From Symbiodinium natans (taxonomy: Eukaryota > Sar > Dinophyceae > Suessiales > Symbiodiniaceae): 37,451 bases of DNA. How positions within the stretch are numbered: position 1 is the first letter of the stretch; every line of letters begins with the position of its first letter. Below, piece by piece: positions 1 to 11,300 of the stretch. A model generated the notes under the pieces. It did not search any database and was not told where the DNA came from. It was given only the letters and a program-made list of their open reading frames with translations. Location: contig CAJNDS010000417.1 in the NCBI GenBank assembly GCA_905221605.1, forward strand, positions 107,501 through 144,951. Direction: 5' to 3'. Made by a program: the position numbers and the translations under genes.

Positions 1-82
1 ATGCACAGATGCACATATGCACAGATGCACAGATGCACAGATGCACATATGCACATATGCACATATGCACATATGCACATGC
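1..82. repeat. Short tandem repeat of ATGCAC units
   Basis: The window opens with a run of ATGCACAG and ATGCACAT units. It gives a spurious open frame of repeated His, Cys and Thr. No gene is supported in the repeat itself. Confidence 0.85.
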
Positions 83-138
83 ACAAACCACGAACCCTGA
101 GCCCTAAACCCGAAGCCCGAATGCAGCTGGGAGCCGAG

Positions 139-210
139 GATGACAGCCCAAGTCTTATGGGAGGGCTCAGGGCGCGCGCACTCGCACTACCAGCGGCCCA
201 GCGGAACGAG
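139..210 (+). CDS. Possible 5' exon of the HAD-like gene
   Basis: A GC-rich island starts after an AG acceptor followed by G at 137-139 and stays open in frame 1. It encodes a stretch beginning DDSPSLMGGLRAR. A GA donor at 211 or a GT donor at 226 would both leave phase 0, which fits the next candidate exon at 610. There is no homology evidence, so this rests only on splice pattern and composition. Confidence 0.22.
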
Positions 211-609
211 ATGCAAAGCTTTCGGGTTTGCCTTGAAGCTGGTTTTTTTGACTTAGCAACTATAGGGTTAGTAAGGTGGGTTCTGGGGAAGATCTTCTAG
301 GGGATGCTCGGTAGACTTACTATTCGAAAGGGCTTCTATGTGGGGGGTTACAGGGTTTTTGGCTTAGGGCTTCGGGCTGCAGGTCGCGGGTTCAAAGGGT
401 TTTTAGAGTTTGAGGCTGAGGGTTCTCTTCATCGCTAGCATCCTTCCGGTCTGTGCATCTGAATACGCGAAACTGATCAGAAGCACCCCTGCTCACTTTT
501 CTCAGAACCTCTGAACCCTAAACCCTCAACCCTAAACCCTAAACCGTAGGGTTCAGGGTTTAGAGTCGGAGCACGCTCTGCCGCTGCCTTAAGGTATGGC
601 AAGTCAAAG

Positions 610-683
610 GAGCTCATGCTGCACGTGAGCGGCAAAAGCTACTCGGAGAAGAAGCTGCCCCCACCCTGCCCGAGCCAGCAGAT
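610..683 (+). CDS. Possible 5' exon of the HAD-like gene
   Basis: The island follows CAAAG before G at 610 and encodes a stretch beginning ELMLHVSGKSYSEKK. A GC donor at 684-685 leaves two bases that join the single G of the candidate exon at 1615 to give ATG. The ATG at 616 could be the start codon. Phase and splice pattern agree with the downstream exons, but I do not recognise the protein segment. Confidence 0.33.
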
Positions 684-1614
684 GCGTTGTGTTTCGCCTC
701 AGCAAACCCCTGCTTAGAAGCAAGCCCACCTAAAGCAAATGTTAGCATGGTTATAAGCTTGGGGCTTGAAGGTTTGAAAACTCCGAAACCTTTAGAACTC
801 TCCCTCGTCAACATTTGTTTTGGAGGAGAAGATTCCTGGCTTGGGAAGAATGAAAACACTACTTTTTGCATTGTTTTATGCATGTCAGGAATGCCGCTAA
901 CGAAGACGACAATTTGGGAGTCACCATATACGTGTATGCTTTACAAACAAACCAACTTTAAGTTTTGAGTATATTTTTTTCTCTTATGTATGTCCATCTA
1001 TACAGTATAGAGTGTATATCGCTCGCCTACATCACCCTTATGTTCTGATGATCCTCGCATTCCATAGCAAACTATCATGTGTTGCCAGAAATAACCTCGC
1101 GCGGATTCAGCTAGGAATCCTGCTGCTGATCGGTGCGACAAGGTAGTATACACTGATGAAGCCTGTATTTGGAATATCTTCAAGTTAATTAGTACGTCTA
1201 CATGTTTGCGTGTGTCAGGACCAATCATGCATGACTGCTTGTTCAGGCAAACTTGTCTATTGTTTGAGCATTTCTGTTTATAAAGTGAGTTTTGTGTGAT
1301 GTTCTACTTGCACCAAATTCAGTGGGCCCTCGTACCTACGCACACTTCTCGGGGGTCATGCGAAAGGGGTGAGGGGGAGGGAAGGGGAAGGAGGGAAGCG
1401 GAAGGAGGGAAGGGGAAAGAGTGGAAGGATAGGGTGACCGAGGCGCTGGGAGATTTTGAAGGCTTTGGGGCTTTGCCGTATGTATTTCTGCTGGGCTGCA
1501 GCGCACTGTGGGGCCTGGGTTTATCAACTATTCATAAACGGGCTTGGGTTTTGTAAAACGCGCATGTCTTCATAGCGTTGCTAAACCCTAAACCCTCACA
1601 AGCATTGCCTCAAG
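684..1614 (+). other. Probable intron or 5' flank
   Basis: AT-balanced unique sequence with a purine-rich GGGAGGGAAGGG tract at about 1368-1425 and a short CCCTAAA pair at 1584-1596 just before the next candidate exon. No gene is visible. Confidence 0.4.
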
Positions 1615-1675
1615 GCACACTTGGGACGTCACCTCTGGGGAGGCGCAACTCACAAGCCTTCTTCGCAGTGCCTCG
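1615..1675 (+). CDS. Probable 5' exon of the HAD-like gene
   Basis: This follows CCCTAAACCCTCA and an AAG acceptor. In the frame that splices in phase to the exon at 2238 it encodes 20 residues beginning HTWDVTSGEAQL. The GA donor at 1676 starts GAGATTGAGC, which resembles the next exon start GACAAGGCCC, as at other introns here. It is plausible as the segment just before the HAD core, but unproven. Confidence 0.4.
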
Positions 1676-2237
1676 GAGATTGAGCTTGCTTCTTTGGCCG
1701 GGCTTATATCGTTTAGGAGTGAGAAAGGTCCGGGCTTGGGGTAGATAACCCTAAACATTAACTTGAAACGCTGCGGGTCGCCCGGTCCGGTGCGCAGAGG
1801 CTTCTAGGCTTTACAGGGTGGCCCGGTCGGTCCACAGACATGTAGAGACTCCAAAGATTCGTGTATTTGGGTTCAGGCCACCCACATACATAGGCTCACT
1901 CCCAATCACCACCTGTAAGGACATCTTGCACACGCCCTCGCTGGACAGAATGTGTGGATCTTGCTTGGGGGCACCAACAGTGTAAGCAGGCCTACAAGTC
2001 CTAAGCCCTAAGCCTCAGCCCTAAAGGAAAAAGAAATTACAATTTAAACATGCAAATGCCTTGCAGCTCCAACCGTGCAACAGTTGGATTCTTAGGCGCT
2101 TATAGTGCCCGCAGAAATGTTACACAGGGGTACAGGATTTAGGGTTTATAGGGTTAGGGTTTAGGGTTTAGGGTCTAGGGTTTAGGGTTTAGGGCTTAGG
2201 ATTTAAAGCCCTATACCCCAATCGGGGGCTGTCCGAG
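1676..2237 (+). other. Probable intron with telomere-like block
   Basis: Unique sequence up to about 2135, then TTTAGGG units with variants at 2140-2200. It ends at the GAG acceptor at 2235-2237, before the DWDDT exon. Confidence 0.45.
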
Positions 2238-2319
2238 GACAAGGCCCAGACGCTCCTCATCTTCGACTGGGACGACACCCTCTTCCCCACCACCTACGTC
2301 CGGGATGACCTGGACTTGA
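2238..2319 (+). CDS. HAD-like gene, exon with DWDDT motif
   Basis: Encodes 27 residues ([16 protein letters not shown] onward) plus one base of a Ser codon. The first Asp of DWDDT would be the nucleophile in the HAD family. The donor is GC at 2320-2321, chosen because it restores LDLSW with the next exon. Confidence 0.88.
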
Positions 2320-5300
2320 GCTTCCCATCTTCGAACTTAGGGGTCTGGAGGGTTTAGGGTTTGGAGGGTTTAGGGTTTAGGGTTTAGGGTTCAGGTCTAT
2401 TTTTAACGTTAAAGAGCCCTAAATACGGCCGGGATGATTTGGACTTGAGCTTCCGAGCGTCGTAGTTGGGGTTAATAGGGTTGTCGATAGGGTTTAGGGT
2501 TTCGGGGTTTAGGGTTTAGGGTTATTGACGTTTAAGATTTTGGTTGAGCAAGAAAAAAGGGTACCTGGACTCTCAAAACCCCTACGCATTCACCCTAAAC
2601 CCTAAACCTGCAGACCGTGATAAGCACCGATGAGGTTGGAACAAGCCACTCAAAGAGCAGTCGCTGACGTGGGCGGAGAAGGCCACACAGAGGATTTACC
2701 ACTTTAGGGTTTAGGCTTGCATATAACAAAACCCTGAAGCCTAAACCCCACTCTCGACTCTTGGTTTTGGGATGTTCCTAACAGTCCTGATAATCGCGGC
2801 TAATACCTGTTATGGACTGCTAGTAGAAGGGGGAACATCCCAAAACCGAGGTTACTCTTGGGCCTAGAAGGGGTTTAGAGGACTGGGTGGTCGCAATTTG
2901 CTTTAGCCTCTTGGTGTGGCGCGCGCTTGTTGGGGCCCTCTCTGGTACCCAATCACCTTATAGCTCGAAACTGTACACTGACCTAAACCCTAAACCCTAA
3001 ACCCTCAACCTCCATGTAATCTCCCGGAGAAGCTCTGACCTGATCTCATTTGGAGGTTCATGGTACTTATAAACCAATTAGAACTGGACTTATAACCCAC
3101 TTATCAGCCCCGTAAGTGCCCTAATATGGTTATAAGTACAGTTCTAAGTACAGTTATCATTGGTTAATAAGTACTCATGAACCTCCAAGTACTTGTAACT
3201 GCTATTTGGTGAAAGAAGCCCCCCCCCCCAAAAAAAAAAATGGAAGCTCTTCTTCCTCATAAGGGTTATAGAGGGAGCCCCGCCAAAAAACACAACTTAT
3301 TCTTCCTTACTAGGGCAATATAGGTTTTTTGTTGCTTATTATTGTATTTGTTATTGCTTTATTTATGTTTACGCTTTTCTGTTTTTTTTTTTTTTTTTCT
3401 GTTGGGGGGGGGGGGGTTCGAAGGCAATTGGTAAGTAAGCAGCCCTAAAAAGCCGAGTGGCCCGGCCGCTGGCCGAAGGCAAAACTGACAAGCTGTCCTA
3501 GTTGGATCTTGCAAGTTTATGGTTTAGGGTTTAGGGTTTAGGGTTTAGGGTCCCTAAACCCTTCGGGATGTTCCCCCGTACACTAACAGCCCTTAGGGAG
3601 TATTCTAAGCCCTAGTAAGGACTGTGAGTTTTGGGGGGGAACATCCCAACCCCAAACCCTTCCGGAGAGGAAGCAGCACTCAAGTCCAAATCCTAAGCAA
3701 AGGCCGATGTGGGGAAGAAGCTCGAACAGTGCGCAGCGCATGTCGCACCTCAGCCTGCCAGAGGCTGGTGGTGGTTTCGGTTTGTCTGCTTGCAACGAGC
3801 ATCTCGGGGGTTGAAAGTTGAAGGTTTTGTTTGGAGATAAAGACAGAACAGAGAGAGCGAGAGAGAGAGAGAGAGAGAGTCTCTGACTCCCAGAGAGCAT
3901 ATAGCTGAAACTGCTGTGTTGTAGAGATTCTCACGTTTTCGCGCAGAACGCCTTGTGTCCGAAAGCTTCCACGTGCGGCAACAAAACAGACCTGCCATAA
4001 CTCTAACCTTAGGCGTCCCCCTATGAAGCTCACACATACTCTTGGGACGAAAATCTGTCAATTTGTTCCCTAACCACCCTTACCCTAAGCCCCCCCGAGT
4101 CCAACATCCCAAAGCCCTGCAAATCCTATACCAAGCCTCCTAAGCCCTAAACCCTAAACCCTAAACCCTAATCCCTAAACCCTAAATCCTAAACCCTAAA
4201 CCCTAAACCTAGAACACCAAAACCCAAACCCAACACTCCAAACCCCAAACCCTAAACCTTAAACCCTAAACCCAAAAATTTCAGCTAAGGTGGAGCTCCT
4301 CAAGAGCGCTTGCAGCTTCGGCAAGGTGGTTCTGGTGACCTTGGCGCGCGCGCCCTGGGTCTCCGAGTCCTGCAAGACGCTGGCCACGCCGTAATGCTTG
4401 GGGGGGGGGGGGGGGGTTGGGTTTAGGGTTTAGGGGTTAAAGTTAACCTCACATTGATGGGGGTGGTAATTGCAATATTCGCCGGGCCAGAGGGCCCCAG
4501 CCGAAGACTACTTTCCATTGCGGGAGGTTTCCGGGCTGAAATCTATAAACAAGTCTATATAGGGGGGTCCGGTGAGAATAATAATGGGGTGACAACTGCA
4601 ATATTTTTCCGGCCAGGAATGCAAAATTTTATTGAAACTGGCCTAAGAGTTCCAGTGCAGAGAAGACTTTTCAGCTGAGCTGGCTTGAAAGAGCTCCGAG
4701 GCTCAGTCTTTAGAGAAGCAGATCTCGTTTGAGATTTGCTTGTCTTTTGAGACCCCCCCCCCCCCCCAGACCCCCACAAAACCCAGATTCCATTTATTGA
4801 CACCCCCTCTTTTTTTTGACGGACCAAAACAAGATGGCGTGGGGGGGGGGGCTTATTAAAGCGACGTTAACATTAGGGGTTTAGGGTTTAGGGTTTCGGG
4901 TTCAGGGTTCAGGGTTTAGTGTATGTGTATATGTACATGTATATGTATCTAGAATAGGCACACAATTGCAGGCACATGTAATCTATGCATGTTATGTATA
5001 CATGTTGTCAAAAGAACCCCTCACCATGTCTTCCTGTGCTGCGTCAGCATCAGAAGTTCGCCCAACCTGTGCCACCTAAGTCCCTGCCATGCCCAAGCCC
5101 CAAAGCCACCCAAGCCCCAAACCCGGTTTAAGGTTTAGGGTTTAGGGTTTGAAGGGTTTAGGGTTTAGGGTTGAGGGTTTAGGGTTGAGGGTTTAGGGTT
5201 TAGGGTTTTGGGGCTTAGCGTTGGCAGGGGATCCCATCATGGCATCGGATTCCTGGTCTTGTAAGCTCCCAGACTCCCAGTTACGTACTAGCCCAGTGGT

Positions 5301-8300
5301 CCCCTTTACCCTCTTTTGGTTCAAGGTTCCCTTATAGAGTAACCAACCCAAAACAGGGTACCTTGATTATAATATGGTTACTGGGGTACCAAGGTTGTCT
5401 ATGTAGGCCTTTTCCTAGTCCCTAAACCCTAAACCCTAAACCCTAAACCCTAAACCCTAAACCCTAAACCCTAAACCCTAAAGGAGTCTGGGTTCAGAGT
5501 AGAGGTTTCAGGGTCCGAAGTCATCCCGGCGCCCAGGAACTTCTATGTCTCGGTCGGTCGGCTCATCAACCAGCTCAAGGCAGGTAGGTGTTTAGGGTTT
5601 AGGGTTTAGGGTTTAGGGCTTAGGATTTTACTATTCGATATCTTGACGGCGTTGCAGATTTCTTTCCTCAATTCACGTATGCTTCCTCATGGTGATATGG
5701 GTGCATAGAACAGTTTGCGTGATGTTTTGCGTGATGTGACTTCTGAGAAGTTGCATGTTTGCCGGCAGCCTCCAAAGTCCGTTGCTCAAAAAGGGTCTCA
5801 TTGGAGAGTTTCACATGGTCCTTCTCTACGCGCGCATTGCCGGATAGAGTCGTGCAGTCCTGTTGCTGTATATTGATTTCCGGCCGACTGCTCAAGTCCG
5901 GAATATGAAAATTTAGGGGGGCAAGAAAAGGCGTCGACCGACCATGCCCCAGCCGAGCAAGACCCTAACACCCTCAACCAGCTCTCTAGAAGCCTTCACA
6001 TCCTGAAGTGGAGCGCCAAGTATGCGAAGTCCTGCCTACCCAAAGAGCCCAATACCCCTGAACTTAAAGAAGCCATATGCCTTAAAATGATAACAGGGAT
6101 CCTTTATATGATTTGAGGTATATTCTTCACTTAAGGGGTATTGGGCTCTCTGGGTACTTTCCTGAACACTTCTGAGTGTTAGCCGGGCAGGTGGGATAGA
6201 CTCCAAACCTCAAATGGCCCGCGTCATTATTACAATTGAGCACGCAAGCAGAATATTATGTCACCTTCTTTTTTCGCCAAGTATTAAAGAGCTTCTGCTT
6301 TGGTGTTCGCGCATTCTTTGCAATAGTAAGAAGAACCATCGTAAGAATTTAAATAATCATTTCCTGTCACTATTAGGACAAAAGGGCATGAAATCCGGCT
6401 TCACCCGCTTACCACCTAACATATTGCCACAGGTAACTTAAACACCAGAGTCTAAACCCTCCCTAACCTCGTAAACCCTCTAGGCCCTAAGCCCTCAATC
6501 ATAACCCTCAACCCTTAAGGACCCCTCAACTCAAACACCGGATTCGAGACGGTCGGCGCGCAGGTGCCAATCGTCTACGCCCAGGAGGGAATCCAGGTGG
6601 ACTACAGCAAGTCGCAGATGTCGTCAGACGAGGCCGGGCGTTTAGGGTATAGGGTTTAGGGTTTAGGGTTGAGGGCTTAGGGCTTAGGGCTTAGGGCTTA
6701 GGGCTTAGGGCTTAGGGCTTAGGGCTTAGGGCTTAGGGCTTAGGGTTTAGGGTTTAGTCAGGGCGCAGGTGCCCCGGAACAACAAAAAAACCCTAGGGCC
6801 CTAGAACCCTCAGCTCTGAATGCCCTGAATGGTCCTGAAGCCTAGACCCCGAAGACCCTAAACCCAAGAACCAAACCAAGAACCAAAGGCCGCAAACACC
6901 CGAAGCCCTGGGCGGAGAAAGCTCTGAGCTCTTTCGGGTTTAGGGTTTAGGGTTTAGGGTTTAGGGTTCAGGGTTCAGGGTTTAGGGTTTAGGGTTTAGG
7001 GTTTAGGGTTTAGAAGTCAGTAAGTCCAGTTTCGAAAGGGCTGCCTGCTTCTTGAAGCGGGGAGCATCAGGCAAGCAAATATTTGGCTTGGAGCAGGGGC
7101 CCGCAACCCTAAACCCTAAAAGCCTCGTGTGCCCCTTTGAAGCCGTCGTTTGGCCGACGCACGCTGGGTCTGGGTCTGCGTATCTTACTTGCAACGTGCA
7201 ATGAGGGGGGGGGGGGGGGGGAATATGCCTCAAACTTATATATGAGGGATCCTAAACATGATTGAGGGGTATTGGGCACTTTGGGTTGGGAGGCTTAACG
7301 CTCCTGGTTGCACACTAAGCTCTAAACCCTAAGCCCTAAGCCCTCAGCCCTAAGCCCTAAGCCCTAAGCCCTAAGCCCTAAGCCCTAAGCCCTAAGCCCT
7401 AAGCCCTAAGCCCTAAACCCTAAACCCTAAACCCTACCTAAACCCTAAGCCTAAACCCTAAACCTCTAAATCCTAAACCCTCAACCCGAAACCCTAAACC
7501 CTAAACCCTAAACCGCAACCCAGAACTGGCGCAGCGCAGGAGATCGAGCGATTTTGGAGTGCCGTCAAGGGCAAAGCGATCGTGGCCTGGTGCGCTTTAC
7601 ACCTTGGCTGGGAGAAAAGCAACAAAGAACCCAATAGCCCTTTAATCAATGCTGCTTAATTAGGGTTTTAGGGTTTATGGTTTAGGGTTCAGGGTTCAGG
7701 GTTTAGGTTTTACAGGGTTTAGGGTTTAGGGGTAAGCTAGGTAGGCTTTTGAGTTTTTGTTTCCCCTTATTGGGTTCAAAAGGATGATATTTAGGCGTCT
7801 GTTTTTGGGGGGAAGTATGGGCCATCCTAGTAAGGAATACACCTTTAATCAGATTTAGGATCCCTTTGCAAATTGTTTTTTGTTCTTGGCCTTTTGTATG
7901 GGGGAGGGGAGTTTTTTGTTGGGGGGGGGGGAGGGGGATGTTACGAAACTGAGGGGTCCTCACGAAGCTTACCACCTCTTCTTTCCGAGGTGGTGTTGTG
8001 TGTGTAGGGTTTAGGGTCTAGGGTTTTGGGTTTGGGGTTTAGGGTTTAGGGTTTAGGGTTTAGGGTTTAGGGTTTCAATTTTACGGTGTGTGTGTGTGTG
8101 TGCTTTTGGGGCATAGATTCCCGAATCGTTCTTGCGGTTCAGGGTTAGCCGAAACCCCAACCAGAAATCCGGTGATGGCCCGTGAAATGCCCTCCCTCAG
8201 GCACGCGAGTGTCGGCAGTTCTACTCCCAATACGAGGCACCTCCCAAGCGGCTCAAGGGTCTGAATTTCTTTAGGGTTTAGGGTTTAGGGTTCAGTGGAT

Positions 8301-11300
8301 GAGGGTTTGCAAAGAATGATGGGGGGGGGGGCGGGACATGAAGCTCTTTGAAGTCCTCAAGGCCTTGGAAGCCTAAACCTTAAGGCATCGTGCCAAGAAG
8401 TCGCGCCACCCACGACATGTTCATAGTGAATTCCCCTTAGGCTCTCTGGTGTCTGCGGGCTTTTAAGATTTTAACCCTAAACCCTAAACCCTAAACCCCA
8501 AACCAGATTTTGGGGTCTACAGGCTGTTGAGCCCCCAGTCACCATAAAGCTGCTCCTTCTCTGCCCCCACCCAGACTCCTCAAGCTCCAAACACATCGGA
8601 CAGATGTTTATGGTTAAGGGTTTAGGGTTACCCTACCTAGAATTAGAACTCCCCACGTACCTCCCCCAGAAAACCGCTTTAAACCTTAAACCCCCCTTTA
8701 GTCGCAAGGCTCGAAAGGATGCCTTGTGGATACCAGACGAGAGGGGGCCCTCGTAAATCCCAAACCCTGGAACTCCTCCACCCCCAGCTTAGGGTTCAGG
8801 GTTTGGGGTTTAGGGTTTAGGGTTTAGGGTTTAGGGTTTAGGGCTTAGGGTTTAGGGCTTAGGGTTTAGGGTTTGGGTTTCAGGGGACGGACCGCCTGGG
8901 CAGGGCCAGAGCTGGAAGAACGTGATCTCCATTGGGGACTCCGACGCTCTGGCAACTTAGGGAACCTAAACCCTAAACCCTAAACCCTAAACCCTAAACC
9001 CTAAACCGTTGCTTTCGATCTCAGGTTTAGTGTTGAGGGTTTAAGCATGAGTAGCATGGCCCTTGAGGGGCTTGCAAGACTGGATGAGGGCCCTCAGAAA
9101 GTGGGTAGTGTGGTGTCTAGACTGGCTGAAATAGGGCTGAAGCCCCTGAGAATCCCGAAACCATAGCTTAAGGTTTGCAGGCTCGAGGGCTGCGGGCGTC
9201 ATCTGTCAAAGTCTGGTTTTAGGCGTGGGGGCGCGTGCTTGAAGATTGCTGCGTTGTCCAAGGATTTCGAGCGGCTGGGCACGCAGAGTGCCATGGAAGA
9301 CTACATGAAGGAGAGAGGCGCGAACCCTCATTGCGGTCTTCACACCCCTGTAATTTGTAGTATTAATATAAGGGGATCATACGGGAACAGTGTTATAATT
9401 CTTCCGACCCCTATACGGCCCTAGCCCATCTAACCCATTCAACCCCTTCAACCCCAACCCTTTGAACCTAAACCCTAAACCCTAAAGCCGCAACCTTGAA
9501 CCTAAACGATAGTCGTCTAGGCCGTCCCGATGCGTGAGCACGGCGCTTGGGGTCAGAGGTTTTGCCAAAGGGCTGAATGCCACAAGAGGAGCCCACCTAA
9601 AGTGCTTTCATGACCTGCCGTCGAATGCGCTTGGCTTGTGCTATATATATATATATACATCTTTATATATAGAGATATATGATATAGATATACATATACA
9701 TACATACGTACATACATACATACATATATACATACATACATATATACATATATACATATATACATATATACATATATACATATATACATACACATATATT
9801 TATATAGACCCTTTAAACCTCAGCTTCAAACCCTAAGCCCCGACAGTCTTTGAACCCGAGGTGCAGACTTCTTCGCGAGTCTTTTGGGGGGGTGGGGGGC
9901 AGCTGTGACCCACTAAGCTACTGGCCTTTCGAAAGGAAGTAGAGTGAGGAGGTGCCCAAATACAGGGGCCTTGATCCCTGGGTTTTTGAGAAGTTGGGCC
10001 ACTGGAGAGCTAGGAGAGTGATGGGTCTAGGCTGCGGGTGCAGGGCGGCATACAGTGCGAAACCCTAAACCCTAAAACCCTAAAAGAAGGGCCTGCCATG
10101 TTTAGTTTGATCCACTATTTTTAAAGGAATAAGGTTTGGCCCAACATTTTAGACGAATAAGATTTGGCATAGGGAGTGAACGGATATTTGCTCACAGTAT
10201 TCTCGCTTCTCTGAGCTGGCTACAACCCAAAGCTTAAATCACAATATCATCGTCGACATGGATACTTCGACAAAAAGATCGCGACTTTTATGCTGGGTGC
10301 ACGCAACATTCGCAAAACATGCAACCTGGAAAACGCAGGCCCCATGACAGGCCGCTCTCAACCCTAAACCCGAAGCCCGAAGCCCTAAACCCCAAACCCT
10401 AAACCCTCAACCCTCAACCCTAAACCCTAAACCCTTAAGCTTAACCTTAAACCCTAACCCTAAACGCTCCTCCCTACGCCGGTCTTCACTCCGCACAGGC
10501 ATCGAGCAAGATGGTCAGCTTGTGGATGTGGGCGGCCACATGTACAAAGTTCGTACCAAGACGCCTCTCGGCTTTTGTTGAAGCTTAGGGTTTAGGGTTT
10601 AGGTTAGGGCTTAGGGTTTAGGGTTTAGGGTTTAAGGTTTAGGGCTATTTGAAGCAGGGTTTATATTGCTATTTGGGGGTCCCTTGTTTTCGTAAACCCC
10701 CACATCCCCTAAACTCTACATGAATATTGCTGTTACTGGTGAGTGTGCCAAAAGCTTCCTTTTTAATATTGGTGAGCGTAGGTATTGGGTGTCCGTTTGG
10801 GGATACAAGGAATATCAACCCTACTTCGTATGGGTTGGTGGTCTCTTTAGTAGGGCAGATAGGTGGGGTTCGTATTAGGGCATTTAGGGGGGATCCCATT
10901 ATTTAGGCATTTTTTTGTTTGGGTATGTTTTTTTGTTTTTTCGTGTTTTCTATGTATGTTGCCACTGGTCTTCTGCTTTGTTGTTGTTTCTGCTTTTGCT
11001 TTTCGCTTTTTGTTTTTCGCTCTTGTTTTGTTTTTATTCCGGACCCTATTTTAGGGGCTACGTAGATAAAGGTATGAGGGTAACAAATAAAGAGGCCCCA
11101 CGCCTTTATCAGCTTAGGGGTTTATAGTGTTTCGGTTTCACCCGTTCGTCTTCCAAAGAAGGCAGCGCAAGGAATGCAAGCTCATCTAGGAAGCCACATA
11201 AGACGTGTAGAGTTTAGGGTGTCTGGAGGTAAGTCCCAGTCCTTAGAAGTTTATGCCCGGGTTACTTTTTGGATTCTGGAGAAACCGACAACCAAAAAAT

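Larger units (their letters stand above)
2709..4289 (+). other. HAD-like gene intron 2
   Basis: 1581 bases with no coding segment seen. It holds two inverted-repeat elements of one family (2763-2846, 3565-3649), one of another (3047-3194), poly-C/A and poly-T/G tracts (3220-3240, 3380-3416), a TTTAGGG block (3522-3550), a GA run (3853-3878) and a CCCTAAA arm (4142-4275) near the acceptor. Confidence 0.7.
4376..5536 (+). other. HAD-like gene intron 3
   Basis: A GA-AG intron. It contains a short TTTAGGG start (4426-4436), G/C homopolymers (4400-4416, 4752-4767, 4839-4851), TTTAGGG blocks (4877-4918, 5135-5215), an inverted-repeat element (5288-5394) and a CCCTAAA arm (5421-5481). No exon seen inside. 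Confidence 0.65.
6633..7539 (+). other. HAD-like gene intron 5 with matched variant arms
   Basis: A GC-AG intron. The 5' side has a CTTAGGG-variant array and the 3' side has the complementary CCCTAAG-variant array. Further TTTAGGG units (6936-7012) and unique sequence with poly-G (7204-7220) lie between. No exon seen. Confidence 0.75.

Noticed and set aside
3583-4061. Overlapping minus-strand frames of 103-117 residues
   Set aside because: Driven partly by a GA/CT run and an inverted-repeat element in HAD intron 2; no motif seen.
9534-9836. Frames of Ile, Tyr and His repeats on both strands
   Set aside because: TA/CATA microsatellite. The same reason applies to frames at 17773-18423 and 29729-30057.
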